From positions 475,434-539,433 of the forward strand of contig OW569358.1 in NCBI GenBank assembly GCA_937625935.1: a stretch of 64,000 bases of DNA, given 5' to 3'. A program made the translations under genes and the position numbers. The notes under the pieces are model-generated. The model did no database searches. It saw nothing but the letters and a program-made list of their open reading frames with translations, and was not told the origin of the DNA. This DNA comes from Tetramitus jugosus. Lineage: Eukaryota; Heterolobosea; Eutetramitea; Acrasida; Vahlkampfiidae. Shown here piece by piece: positions 1 through 9,079 of the stretch (its first letter is position 1; the number at the start of each line of letters is the position of its first letter).

Positions 1-428
1 AATTTTCTGCCTGATGCAATCACTGCATTCTTGAGCAGAGTACCAGCGACAAACTTGTCATTCTTTGAGGCTTCAGGGTCCTTCAAAATGTTGGATAATT
101 GTTGCAAGTGACCTGGACGCAACATGTACTGAATATCACTCATGGCAGCCTCAGTAAGCTTTTGAATACCCTCTGGATCGACTTTTAGCACTTGTCTTGT
201 CTCACCAGTGCTCTCATCCTTTAATGTCACAGTTTTTACGTGATCCTTGGTGACCAATCTGTATGGTGTTGGATTTGGACTGTTCTTGTGATTCAATTGG
301 AACAATTCTTCATAGCTATTGGTGTTACTGCTAGTGGTGCTGCCATGTCTGAGCTGATGACGTTGTTGTTGTTGTTGCAACAATTGGAACACAGTGTTGC
401 TTCTTCTTTGGACAGTGTGTCTGAACAT
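1..428 (-). CDS. Class I (Fe-S) fumarate hydratase, 5' part
   Basis: Fumarate hydratase interconverts fumarate and malate; class I enzymes do so with a [4Fe-4S] cluster. The reading frame is open from an ATG at 428 to the window edge, about 142 codons, so the C-terminal bulk and cluster cysteines lie outside. Family hallmarks visible are YRLVTKDHV, then VDPEGIQKL, then LLRPGHLQQL and a run reading DPEASKNDKFVAGTLLKNA, which match the N-terminal domain of bacterial and kinetoplastid class I fumarases. The first 45 residues are rich in Arg, Gln, Ser and Thr and nearly free of acidic residues (it begins MFRHTVQRR), which fits a mitochondrial targeting peptide. The gene diverges from the next one, sharing about 200 bases of upstream DNA. 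Family assignment is firm; mitochondrial location is inferred. Confidence 0.88.
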   Translation of the reverse strand, partial: MFRHTVQRRSNTVFQLLQQQQQRHQLRHGSTTSSNTNSYEELFQLNHKNSPNPTPYRLVTKDHVKTVTLKDESTGETRQVLKVDPEGIQKLTEAAMSDIQYMLRPGHLQQLSNILKDPEASKNDKFVAGTLLKNAVIASGRK

Positions 429-624
429 TGTTCAACGATGCCTAAATCAATTCACAGAAATTGTTGTTGTTGGTTGTTGGTTGTTGTTTTGATTTTTCCC
501 TGTGAGTGGTTTATTATCCGACGATTGAAAAATTCCCGCGAACTTGCGGGCGGGTTTTGGTATCCTGCGAATTTACAATGCCAGTGGTGCATTCGCTCGC
601 AGCAGCACACGCACACAAATAGCC

Positions 625-3210
625 ATGACGTTCCATGCTGGTTTTCATAGCATGTACGCTCAACACTCAATGAATATTGAGAAGAGGTTGAAGGCTGCCA
701 TTGAGGACGATGAACTTGATGTTCTGTTCGGACAGAAGAAGGGAAACAGTGGTGCGAGTGCAGAATTACCAAAGAGAAGTCAATCTTCTTTGGGTCCTTC
801 TGTTCGAAGGCCTCTCTCTGCTTCTTCGATTGGTCGACTCCGGTATGACAACATTCGGGACCGATACAGGCGCTCGGTTCAGTCTAATTCTTCCTCCGAC
901 TTGAATCTGACGAATAGGAAGAGCACGGAAGAGAATATGAAGAAACTTAATCTTAATCAGCTAAGTAGCAGAGAAAATAGTGTTCCTAATACGGTGAGAA
1001 AGAGTGTTGATTCTTCTGTTGGTGTTCCAAAGAGTGACCGACCTCGGAGGGAGACCAAAATTAGAGATAACACTGATAAGGTTCACACTGACAACACACA
1101 GAATGGTAGTTCAGAAGAAGGTGATAAGACACAAAGATCAACTGTGAGATCAATATTTCAAAGCGATACGAGGGTAAATGTTGTCCCAGAAACCACCATA
1201 ACTACCGACACAATGTTGGAGTTTGATATATCCATACCTCGGAATGAGAATGAAATTCAGCTGAATCTTAAACTTCCTTTTGCCAAAGAGAAAAAGAATA
1301 TTTCAGCCCCTAGTTCTACAGATATCAGCGGGTTCGCTCGATCGGTGAATCTTGTTGTTAGTAATTGGACCAACGTACTAGAAACCGGAACCGTACCAGT
1401 GGAATACTTGCAACAAGTAGACATGAGACAACTTCAATCATCTGTTGAGAATTATCAACGAAACTCTAACTTAAAGTTATCTAAGTATCTTTCATCCGTA
1501 CAAAGTTCTATGACTCTACTCCAAAACTCTACAAACCACTTGCATGCTACAAACGCCCTCAAAGCTCAGAATAGTACCTATAATTTAATTTCTGATACAC
1601 TTGGGAAGTTTAGGACTTTGTATCGGGAGAGTAAAGAAGATCTTAGTGTTGGATCTCGATCATCCCCTGATTTCATGAAGAGTGGGGATATGGCAAAGCG
1701 ATCCTACGACAGCAATAAGAAACTATCCGAATTCCTACCAAGAACAGAGAACGATTTTCGAACAAAATTTGAAGAGATGAGAGTCTCCTCGTGGAAACAA
1801 AAGGAATTCGAGGATAAAATTCAAAGTTACAAGGATGAAGAGCGCAATCAAAAGAATGTGAATACAAGTCGTAAGTGTATCATAAAGAAGTATGTCGAGG
1901 ATGTTTCGCGAGAGAGTTACACGTCTGAATATCTATTAAATATACGGGAGAAGAAGAAGGAAATTCGAGCCTCTCACCATAACCTTGCTCTCGAAAGAAA
2001 GAAGTTAATCGATGCCGAAGATGAAATCAAAGGACAACAACTTCTTCTCTTGAAACAAATGAAGATTGAAAGAGCGGAAAGAGAAAGAGAGTTTCTACCA
2101 AAGAAGAAGAAGTTGCAAAAACAACAGACGGTTTTCCTCCCGGTCCTATTGTTAACGCAATTTCTTTCTTCTCTCGAGGATATTTGGATTGGGTCCTTAC
2201 AGCAACGAATTCAGGAAGAGAAAGAAATCAACGCAAAGACAATTTTACAAACCAAGTTATATCCTCTGTTGGTTAAGAAACGAGAGGAACGTTTAATGAA
2301 AGCTCGATCAGTTATCAACCGCCAGTTGATGAGATGGATTATTAATCATCGAATTAGACGGAAGAGGAGAGCAATTTCATTGTTGAAGCAGTTTTTCCAG
2401 GATGCGGCTGTTGCTTCATCAATTCCTCGCACCGTTTCAATGTTCTTCAACAGTCTAAGAATGATCCAGCACCGAACTAGATTGTACTTGATTCAGCGAC
2501 GGTGCCAATTGGTTTCGCTTTCGCATCAATGGAGCAACTTAGAGAGTAAGATGGCGATGGAATGTTTGGAATCTGATTTGGCCCTAATACGAACAAAATT
2601 AATTGAGAAACTGCAGAACTTAGCTGAGAAAGTGAAAGCCAATGCTCCAAAATCCAATCAACAAATTATTAGAGGTACTAAAGCGAGTCATATGCAAAAG
2701 CAATCAGCCAAAGGATTACTCGAATCAAAGAGATCTCTAAGGAGTCTAAGAGAATGCGTGATAACAGGCCTAGCCAAGATCAACTTATCCATTCCTGGGC
2801 AGAGAAAAAGCAAGACAATCGAAACTTCGAAACTAATCTCAATACTCAAAGATCCATCGTATTCGAACTTCCAATTGAAAGATATTTTGCTCCAGTCGTC
2901 CAAGTTACTCAGACTTGCACTTCCTGCAAGAGTAGAAAGAACGGATGAACATATCCAGTTGGCTATCATCAAAGAAGATCTGTTAGCTCGTATCCATCGA
3001 CACTATCAAGTAGCTTTCAAAGATTGGACACCTCACCGAGGCCAAAGCGACTCCACAGAACCCTCTGGAAGAGAACATGATCTAGTCCACAAATTCATTC
3101 GACTTCAGGTTCCCCGATATCGATTCCTCAATTCAGAGTCAAATCTGAGAACCCTTGTCCTGCGAGGACAGAAAGAAACACTCAAGTTGACAAATCCAAA
3201 CATACAATAA
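625..3210 (+). CDS. Basic coiled-coil protein of unknown function
   Basis: An 861-residue protein if translation starts at the first in-frame ATG (625); later ATGs at 655 and 673 are possible. I do not recognise the family. The first ~200 residues are Ser/Arg-rich and probably disordered. The middle is a long Lys/Glu-rich helical region (around residues 430-560) and is followed by a very basic stretch with IQ-like patterns (HRIRRKRRAISLLKQFF), which might bind calmodulin-type light chains. The C-terminal part near residue 780 contains a conserved-looking helix, AIIKEDLLARIHRHYQ. No membrane segment or signal peptide is visible. Such a layout is common among cytoskeletal and flagellum-associated proteins, but that is only a guess. 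It converges on the next gene with 45 bases between the stops. Confidence 0.7.
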   Translation: MTFHAGFHSMYAQHSMNIEKRLKAAIEDDELDVLFGQKKGNSGASAELPKRSQSSLGPSVRRPLSASSIGRLRYDNIRDRYRRSVQSNSSSDLNLTNRKSTEENMKKLNLNQLSSRENSVPNTVRKSVDSSVGVPKSDRPRRETKIRDNTDKVHTDNTQNGSSEEGDKTQRSTVRSIFQSDTRVNVVPETTITTDTMLEFDISIPRNENEIQLNLKLPFAKEKKNISAPSSTDISGFARSVNLVVSNWTNVLETGTVPVEYLQQVDMRQLQSSVENYQRNSNLKLSKYLSSVQSSMTLLQNSTNHLHATNALKAQNSTYNLISDTLGKFRTLYRESKEDLSVGSRSSPDFMKSGDMAKRSYDSNKKLSEFLPRTENDFRTKFEEMRVSSWKQKEFEDKIQSYKDEERNQKNVNTSRKCIIKKYVEDVSRESYTSEYLLNIREKKKEIRASHHNLALERKKLIDAEDEIKGQQLLLLKQMKIERAEREREFLPKKKKLQKQQTVFLPVLLLTQFLSSLEDIWIGSLQQRIQEEKEINAKTILQTKLYPLLVKKREERLMKARSVINRQLMRWIINHRIRRKRRAISLLKQFFQDAAVASSIPRTVSMFFNSLRMIQHRTRLYLIQRRCQLVSLSHQWSNLESKMAMECLESDLALIRTKLIEKLQNLAEKVKANAPKSNQQIIRGTKASHMQKQSAKGLLESKRSLRSLRECVITGLAKINLSIPGQRKSKTIETSKLISILKDPSYSNFQLKDILLQSSKLLRLALPARVERTDEHIQLAIIKEDLLARIHRHYQVAFKDWTPHRGQSDSTEPSGREHDLVHKFIRLQVPRYRFLNSESNLRTLVLRGQKETLKLTNPNIQ

Positions 3211-3255
3211 TTTATTTACAATACAAGTAGTTTTTACCCGGTGGTACTACTAGTG

Positions 3256-4344
3256 TTAGAGCGCATAAACAAGAGCTCCAGACATTACTTCATAAGTTGA
3301 CAACTTTTCTCCATCGGCCATCTCCCTTTGATTGAACACTAGTCTCACATCGGTCAGACCTGTTCTTCTCATCACAACATGTTTGATATCTCTGATCAAC
3401 GTGTTGTGTGAAATGTTGTCGCTCATCGTTATCGTTGTCTTTCCACCTCTCATTTGTCTAATGTGAATCACCATGGGCTTCACAACCATAAACATTGTAA
3501 TGTGATGATTCACGTTTTCAACATCATCCTCATCATTCTTCTTATCCATCATATCGAACAAATCAATCAAGTGCTGATCCGTCTTTAGTGACTGTCCATT
3601 CTTGACCAGTGTAATATCGTCCACATGGCATCCACCCAACTTTTTTGACAACCACTTTTTCACACTCTTGACCTTGCGTCTTTCAGGGTTCTCTGTGATG
3701 AACAAATATTCATCATTGAGGGCAGAAGTGCTGTTTTTGGAGGTGGAGTTTAGTGTTTGAGAAGAGGACATCATTTCTTGAACACTCTTGATGTGAACAT
3801 GAAAGTGGTGCTGCTGAGCTTGCTTCTCATGTTGCTCTTCAGTCGTCGTGGCAGACGTTGACTCCAAAATCTTGTCTTGTTGCTGTTCATTTTTGTGTAA
3901 TGAATGAAGGCTCTCTAGTTGGGCAACTTGTTTTGTTTCTGCTGCCGTAGTTGTTGCTGTTGTGGGCACCACCACTCTTGGTTGAACAACAACAAGGGAT
4001 TGAGTGAGATCATCCAACAACGAGGGATTGACACATGAGGCGTCATTTGTACAAGAAAGATCATGATAAGGATGTGTGTAATTCAAAAAAGCTTCATTGG
4101 AGTGAGCAAGAAACAGCACATCGTCTTGTAACAACTCTCGCAGCTCTTCTAATCGACCGCCGCGGCTCGTGTAGGCCGTCAATTCCTCAAAAGACGAGAA
4201 TTGTAATTTTTTGGCGCAGGCGATTAAAAAGGCGCCAAAATCCAGTTGGAAGGAAGAAGTGTTGTCGGATCGTTCAAGGAGGATCACTCGGCCTCTTTGA
4301 CGTCTGGTATCACCATTTTTGAAGATATTAATGCGAAGTAACAT
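3256..4344 (-). CDS. KHA/doublecortin-like plus ubiquitin-fold protein
   Basis: A 362-residue protein with three recognisable parts. Residues 1-85 (from MLLRINIFKNGD to DVLFLAHSNEAF) resemble the small KHA/doublecortin-type fold found at the N terminus of KCTD9-like proteins: a beta-hairpin, a helix around FEELTAY and an exposed 'DDVLF' strand. Residues 90-210 are a Gln/Thr/Ser-rich linker. Residues 215-290 resemble a RAWUL-type ubiquitin-like fold (KSVKKWLSKKLG, then a VKNGQ turn), and residues 291-362 form a second ubiquitin-like domain, with LIRDIKHVVMRRTG on the helix and VRLVFNQREM DG-type turn in place of the ubiquitin IFAGK loop. It ends in VYAL, not GG, so it is not a conjugatable modifier. 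Probable role is protein interaction; partner unknown. Confidence 0.65.
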   Translation of the reverse strand: MLLRINIFKNGDTRRQRGRVILLERSDNTSSFQLDFGAFLIACAKKLQFSSFEELTAYTSRGGRLEELRELLQDDVLFLAHSNEAFLNYTHPYHDLSCTNDASCVNPSLLDDLTQSLVVVQPRVVVPTTATTTAAETKQVAQLESLHSLHKNEQQQDKILESTSATTTEEQHEKQAQQHHFHVHIKSVQEMMSSSQTLNSTSKNSTSALNDEYLFITENPERRKVKSVKKWLSKKLGGCHVDDITLVKNGQSLKTDQHLIDLFDMMDKKNDEDDVENVNHHITMFMVVKPMVIHIRQMRGGKTTITMSDNISHNTLIRDIKHVVMRRTGLTDVRLVFNQREMADGEKLSTYEVMSGALVYAL

Positions 4345-4476
4345 GATTTTCGAGTTTTTTTCAAGTCTTGCTCTCGTTTCTATGAGCCGACAAAAACTCT
4401 TTTGTTGTTCGGTTCCTGGATTTGAACTTTCAAAGGAATCGCGAACACGGAATATTTTAATAGTCCTATCTCTAAC

Positions 4477-5352
4477 CTACGACAGATCATCTCTTTGTTG
4501 TTTCTTCCGCTCCCAAGGCTTGAGCTTTGACTTTGCTGTTTTGGTGGAGGTCCTAGTTGTTGTGGTAGGTGTGTTGTTGCTCTGTCTCGTGCTTGGAACA
4601 CGTGCTGTTGCTTCAGTTGAGGTTGACTCCTGAACAGCAACAGAGGGTCGAGCTTGTTTCGAAACCAAGTCTTGCTCGCTCTTCTTGGGACTGGAATCCA
4701 ACATATCCAAGAACGAATCTGATAGGTATTGCTTCCGTCGTTCTTTAAGCTTGGAGAGCATTTCAGACGGAGACGAAGAAGATGACAGCTCTGGTACTGG
4801 TTCTTCGTTTTGCACAGTATGTGATCCCAGCTCTTCATCTTGTTGTTGACTTGAGCTAAACCTCGGAGCTTTCTCTTCTGGTGGAGATATCGCAGCCTCT
4901 GTAAGAGCATGATCTTTGGCATCTGGATGAGAATTGGAGGACGTTTTAATCTCCAGTTGCTTCATGCTGTCTCCAGTCAGCTGCAGCTTCCAACCCCACT
5001 TGGAGAAGAGGTTGTTCGTAGCACTCAACCATGACCTCACTTGTTGCCAGATGGACATGGAACGAATGGATCTTGCAATGGGATGACCGGATCGAACAGT
5101 AATAGAACACACAGATATAAGAAGACCAACAAAAGAGGCAATGGTCAACCACTTGCTCACTGCATCACCAAATGTTTTTGTTTTTCTCCTTTTTGCCGTT
5201 CTTGTTGTTGATCCTGTTGTATTCTTATATTGAAGAGGGAAAGTGTGCAACAGTGATCGTTGCATCATGTGATACAATTCCTGATCATCACCGTAGAGAA
5301 GAGCCAGTGTCGTTGGATGATTGTTTGCATTGTAGCTGCCAAAATACTCCAT
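4477..5352 (-). CDS. Hypothetical protein with one membrane segment
   Basis: A 291-residue protein not assigned to a family. One hydrophobic segment lies around residues 67-87 (WLTIASFVGLLISVCSITV), preceded by a basic patch (TAKRRKTKTF), so a single-pass membrane protein with the N-terminal ~65 residues on the cytosolic side is likely by the positive-inside rule. Residues 130-291 are Ser/Glu/Thr-rich, low complexity and probably disordered, ending in a basic KLKPWERKKQQRDD tail. Start is the ATG at 5352. It sits head-to-tail downstream of the small gene at 5459-5734, about 100 bases apart. No function can be read from the sequence. Confidence 0.55.
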   Translation of the reverse strand: MEYFGSYNANNHPTTLALLYGDDQELYHMMQRSLLHTFPLQYKNTTGSTTRTAKRRKTKTFGDAVSKWLTIASFVGLLISVCSITVRSGHPIARSIRSMSIWQQVRSWLSATNNLFSKWGWKLQLTGDSMKQLEIKTSSNSHPDAKDHALTEAAISPPEEKAPRFSSSQQQDEELGSHTVQNEEPVPELSSSSSPSEMLSKLKERRKQYLSDSFLDMLDSSPKKSEQDLVSKQARPSVAVQESTSTEATARVPSTRQSNNTPTTTTRTSTKTAKSKLKPWERKKQQRDDLS

Positions 5353-5458
5353 TTTGCGCGGGAACTTTCTTTTTTTTCAGTCTTGTGTGGTGGGATTGCG
5401 TGAGAGCTGTTTTGATCAGCATGCTGTGGTTGAGTTTGACAACACTTTTTTTATTCTG

Positions 5459-5734
5459 TTACGATGGTCTTGTTCCGTTCTGAATCTGTCCTAGGTCTTC
5501 AGTCAGACTTTGTAGATAAGCAGCCATGAGATAATGCTCCATCGTAGCTTCATCATCATCACCCTGTGACTTCACACTCACAGCATACTGCAGCGTTTCC
5601 ATGTTGGCCCACATTGTTGTCACACTCTGATCTTGATTGGTCTTGTTGACCTGTAGTACCAAAATGCTGCATTGAAGATCACTTGTATATTGTGGTTGTT
5701 GCTGTTGTTGAGAGTACAATTGTTGTTGGTTCAT
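5459..5734 (-). CDS. Small hypothetical protein (91 residues)
   Basis: A short open frame starting at an ATG at 5734. The first 14 residues are Gln/Tyr-rich; the rest reads as an ordinary folded protein with an alternating strand (LQCSILVLQVNKT) and a helix (ATMEHYLMAAYLQSLTEDL). A perfect AATAAA poly(A) signal follows the stop within a few bases (minus strand, about 5450-5455), which favours a real separate gene over an upstream exon of the 4477-5352 gene. I do not recognise the family; a small subunit of a larger complex would fit its size. Confidence 0.45.
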   Translation of the reverse strand: MNQQQLYSQQQQQPQYTSDLQCSILVLQVNKTNQDQSVTTMWANMETLQYAVSVKSQGDDDEATMEHYLMAAYLQSLTEDLGQIQNGTRPS

Positions 5735-6044
5735 ACTGTTGTTGTTGCGGTGGTGGTCTTCACTGGTTGCTGGTTAAGGTGTTGTTGGATCAAGTGTCTC
5801 TCGAGATATTTGGTCAGGTTCAAAGCTTACTTTGAAGAGTTAGTTGCGGTAGTGGTGTTTTGTTGGTGTTGGATATCATGATGTTGCGCGTCGTGACAGC
5901 AACATTTGAAAGGCGTCATTCACGACGGTACCACGGTACTGATCATGAAGGTATTTTGTTTTTGGTTTCTGTTGGTATCCCAGATATTATTGGGACTACG
6001 AATTTGGCGGGAAATTTAGTGTGAATTTATTGGGAACTGTTCCT
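5735..6044. other. Intergenic, 310 bases
   Basis: Lies between the 3' end of the flavoprotein gene and the start of the small gene at 5734. The first half is rich in TTG/GTT triplets, typical of 5' leader DNA here. No coding signal or RNA gene was seen. Confidence 0.5.
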
Positions 6045-7268
6045 CTACTTTCGCACGAGTGACATCATCTTCGTTCTTCCCTTTTGTGTCAGTTTTTCAC
6101 CAGCTTCTCTACCGCTCAACTTGATCACCTTATGGTTACCTATGACTCCATCATATGGTCCCATTGTCAATGAATAGGATGACCTTACTGAATCGAAGGT
6201 CCTTTCTACTAGTAACTCATGGTTGTCGACACCTTCGGAGAGCAATACAATGTTTTTGGCTGCAATTTTTCCTTCTTCACTTCCGCCGCTCGCTAGTTTC
6301 TCGCAGGGTACACTGTTCGCATCCCCAACTGAGAATATACTGCTGTGGTTGATGGATTGTAGATGGGTGTTGACTTTGACAAGGCCAGATTCATCAAGAG
6401 CAACCCCACTGTCTTTCAACCACTCTGTAGCTGGTTTCATACCTCCACACCACAAGATCATGCTCACATTGTCGATAGATGCGCTATCCTTGTCCAGTGA
6501 GTACCCAGATGGTGTAAGTAAGACAGTTTTCTTCACTTGGCAGTTCATCTCATCTAAGGAGCATCCACTTTGTTCAACTCTGGCTCTTCTTCCGAGATGA
6601 ACTTCAACACCATTCTCTCTCATGAAATTCATCAGATATCCACGAAGAAGTTCTGTCTGGACCTTATCCTTCAATGACGATCTGCTATGCACAAGAGTAA
6701 TCTTAAATGGTTGTTCTCTTGACTTGTTCATTTCGACGAGTTCACCCACCATTTCAATGCCCAAGCTTCCTCCACCTACAATGACGACATGATTGTTATC
6801 TGGAGAGTTCAACTGCTGCTGGAATTTCTCAAAATCTTTCTTTCGCATGTCTGGATTCACAAACTCATTAAGATTGGGTTTGATGTAAGGAGTAGCATAG
6901 TAGCAACCGTTGGCCAGAACTAGGAAATCATATGGCAGTTCCTCATGTTCCTGCTGATCTCTTTTTCGGATAGTAATATGCTTCAATGAAGCGTTCAATG
7001 ACACAGCTTCAGAATGAGTAAGCATGTTCACAGTGTGCCCATTTCTCTCGTATATTGGTTTCAAATCTTTCAGTAACACGTGAGTTCCGGAGTTGAACTC
7101 TGATGGTTGGGCTAAAAATCTGAGCGAATAGATGGATGATTCTACGAAGTCCTTCTTTTCGATGACAGAAATGTTAAATGGTACAGCCGACTGGCTGGTG
7201 AGTCTAGATGCACATGTTAAGCCGGAAATTCCAGCTCCTACGATCACAATGTTCTTCTTTGGAGTCAT
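6045..7268 (-). CDS. AIFM2/FSP1-like FAD NAD(P)H oxidoreductase
   Basis: A 407-residue two-dinucleotide-binding flavoprotein of the AIF/NDH-2-like class. The FAD-binding Rossmann motif is at residues 11-16 (GAGISG) right after the first beta strand; the NAD(P)H-binding glycine motif is at 165-170 (GGGSLGIE); the second FAD contact, a GD motif in FSVGDAN, is near residue 315. The overall length and the spacing between the two Rossmann motifs match AIFM2/FSP1 and its fungal and plant relatives, which pass electrons from NAD(P)H to quinones. No targeting peptide or transmembrane helix is visible, unlike mitochondrial NDH-2, which is why FSP1-like is preferred. The exact acceptor cannot be read from sequence. 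It starts at an ATG at 7268. Confidence 0.82.
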   Translation of the reverse strand: MTPKKNIVIVGAGISGLTCASRLTSQSAVPFNISVIEKKDFVESSIYSLRFLAQPSEFNSGTHVLLKDLKPIYERNGHTVNMLTHSEAVSLNASLKHITIRKRDQQEHEELPYDFLVLANGCYYATPYIKPNLNEFVNPDMRKKDFEKFQQQLNSPDNNHVVIVGGGSLGIEMVGELVEMNKSREQPFKITLVHSRSSLKDKVQTELLRGYLMNFMRENGVEVHLGRRARVEQSGCSLDEMNCQVKKTVLLTPSGYSLDKDSASIDNVSMILWCGGMKPATEWLKDSGVALDESGLVKVNTHLQSINHSSIFSVGDANSVPCEKLASGGSEEGKIAAKNIVLLSEGVDNHELLVERTFDSVRSSYSLTMGPYDGVIGNHKVIKLSGREAGEKLTQKGRTKMMSLVRK

Positions 7269-7434
7269 ATCTTGGTTGTGTTCCTTGTTGCATTTTCATC
7301 TCAAGGACAATAAACCTTTTAAATGGACGATACCACGAATATTGAAGGAATAGTGGGATTTCTAATGTTTACCCGTCGAAGGTTTTATTCCAAAAGCTCT
7401 GCGATTTTGGAAGGAGACAGGAGAAGTTCTTATT

Positions 7435-7608
7435 ATGAGTAAGAGAAAGCCCAAATATGCTAACTATTACTTTTTGTCCTCCCGGAAGTCCGAAGGTCAT
7501 AAAGTGCGAAAAGGAATTGGAATTCGGCATTGGCGCAAATCGCTCGGATACAGTGTATTTCTTTATCTCATATGTTACTCCCATACAATGACCTGGGTTG
7601 TTCGATGA
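7435..7608 (+). CDS. Possible small basic protein (57 residues)
   Basis: The 390-base gap between two minus-strand genes (7269-7658) holds a plus-strand frame of 57 residues, rich in Lys/Arg (MSKRKPKYANYYF, then VRKGIGIRHWRKSLGY). A separate short frame from ATG 7365 (MFTRRRFYSKSSAILEG) overlaps its start in another frame and looks like a mitochondrial presequence. The two could be exons of one small gene, but no convincing intron joins them. Size and charge suit a small ribosomal protein, yet the family is not recognised. Low confidence that it is expressed. Confidence 0.2.
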   Translation: MSKRKPKYANYYFLSSRKSEGHKVRKGIGIRHWRKSLGYSVFLYLICYSHTMTWVVR

Positions 7609-7658
7609 TAGGGCAGTTTGTAAACAGGAAAATTTTACTTCCTTTCATCAAACTTTGT

Positions 7659-8861
7659 TTATTTGAAAACGGACTTCCAGGGATCTTCAACGACTTGAAC
7701 CTTCTTTAGTGCATTCTTTTGATTGACAATTGTGGTGTGTAGGTCACCTTTGAGATCAGCTGCAATGTTCTTGGCACTGTTCAACATCTTTGTTGGTGCA
7801 AGTTTCTTTGCAAACTTACTGACTCCTCCGAAAGACTTCTTTTCTGTGGTTTCCTCTTGATCTTCTACAAATTGTTGCTCCACCTCTTCCTCCTCCTCTT
7901 GTTGAATATGAGTATTGGTGTCCACTTGTTGAGCAGAATGAATAATTGCATCTCTATGCTTCTCATACACATCCTTTGACCATTCATTCTCTGCATAGTA
8001 ACTCTTGAGCTCATGAATTTGATCGACTTGTTCCTCAGACAACTCCAAAGAACTGAGATATTCATTGTCATACTCCAAATCATCAGCAGCATCATCAGCT
8101 GAGCTCTCTTGCTTGGTCACCACCACCTCTTCTTCCTCTTCATCATATTCTTCTTCTTCTTCTACTTGGAGATTCAAATCATCTTGTTCAATTACAACCT
8201 CTTGTTGTTCCGGTTCTTCTTCAACGACATTCGTGGAAATTACACTTAGCAAGTCCAATTTCATTTGTTGATACAATTCGATTGAAATTTCACCCTTGTT
8301 CACTTGTTCTACATATTGCAACAATAGAGTCAATTCTTCTAAACCAATGTCCAACTCTGCAATCTCTTCATCCATGAACAATGTTGCTACCGGTGCGGTT
8401 TTGGAAGTTTGTTCTTCTTCATTCAACAATTGTTCGCTCACCACCACCGCCACCTCTTCTTCTTCTTTTTCTTCTTGGTTTTTATCTTCTTCTTCTTCTA
8501 CAATTACACGAGAGTGTTCTTCTTCTTTTTGTTCAACACTACTCGGAACAACATGTGGTACAGCTTCAACTTGAACTTGTTTCGCTTGTTGTTCCACAAC
8601 AAGTGTGACAAATTGTGAATCCTCCTGTTGAGATTGTTGTTTGGTTGTGACAATTTTTGTTGTCTCATCATCATCATTATTGTTATGTACTACTACTACA
8701 GTGGAATGTTCTTGTTGTTGTTGTGGTGTCACAACCTTCTCATCATGATGATCTGGTTGTTCTTGCGTTGGAGAAGCAGAAGAAGAACCGAGTGAATTTT
8801 TAATGAAGGCACCCACGAGGACAATACCAACGATAAGTCCAGATATTACAGCAAATGACAT
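7659..8861 (-). CDS. N-terminally anchored Glu-rich protein
   Basis: A 400-residue protein starting at ATG 8861. Residues 3-22 form an uncleaved-looking membrane anchor (FAVISGLIVGIVLVGAFI), with no charged residue before it. The following ~300 residues are a highly acidic Glu/Gln/Val-rich region with repeated EEEEE runs and no recognisable domain. The last ~50 residues switch to a basic amphipathic segment (KFAKKLAPTKMLNSAKNIAADL). This is the layout of a tail that could contact membrane or nucleic acid while the acidic part spans the cytosol. No family is recognised. Confidence 0.6.
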   Translation of the reverse strand: MSFAVISGLIVGIVLVGAFIKNSLGSSSASPTQEQPDHHDEKVVTPQQQQEHSTVVVVHNNNDDDETTKIVTTKQQSQQEDSQFVTLVVEQQAKQVQVEAVPHVVPSSVEQKEEEHSRVIVEEEEDKNQEEKEEEEVAVVVSEQLLNEEEQTSKTAPVATLFMDEEIAELDIGLEELTLLLQYVEQVNKGEISIELYQQMKLDLLSVISTNVVEEEPEQQEVVIEQDDLNLQVEEEEEYDEEEEEVVVTKQESSADDAADDLEYDNEYLSSLELSEEQVDQIHELKSYYAENEWSKDVYEKHRDAIIHSAQQVDTNTHIQQEEEEEVEQQFVEDQEETTEKKSFGGVSKFAKKLAPTKMLNSAKNIAADLKGDLHTTIVNQKNALKKVQVVEDPWKSVFK

Positions 8862-9079
8862 TTCTTGAGGATTGCAAGTTACTTATTGAATAGGGACGGA
8901 CGTCTGGTGGTGTGCTTTCGGTTTTGTTGGTGTCAAACGTTGGGTCAATAGCCGTGAAGGGTTTTTGGTGCGAATCATGCACAGGTGACTTTGACATGAG
9001 ACTTCACCTGCCAAATTTTTTAAAACTCCGCGTACCCTATCTTCCGATTGTGATGTGAAACGAAAGCAAATCGTGTGTG

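Noticed and set aside
8065-8618. Plus-strand Ser- and Phe-rich frames
   Set aside because: Antisense readings of the Glu-rich repeat region of the 7659-8861 gene.
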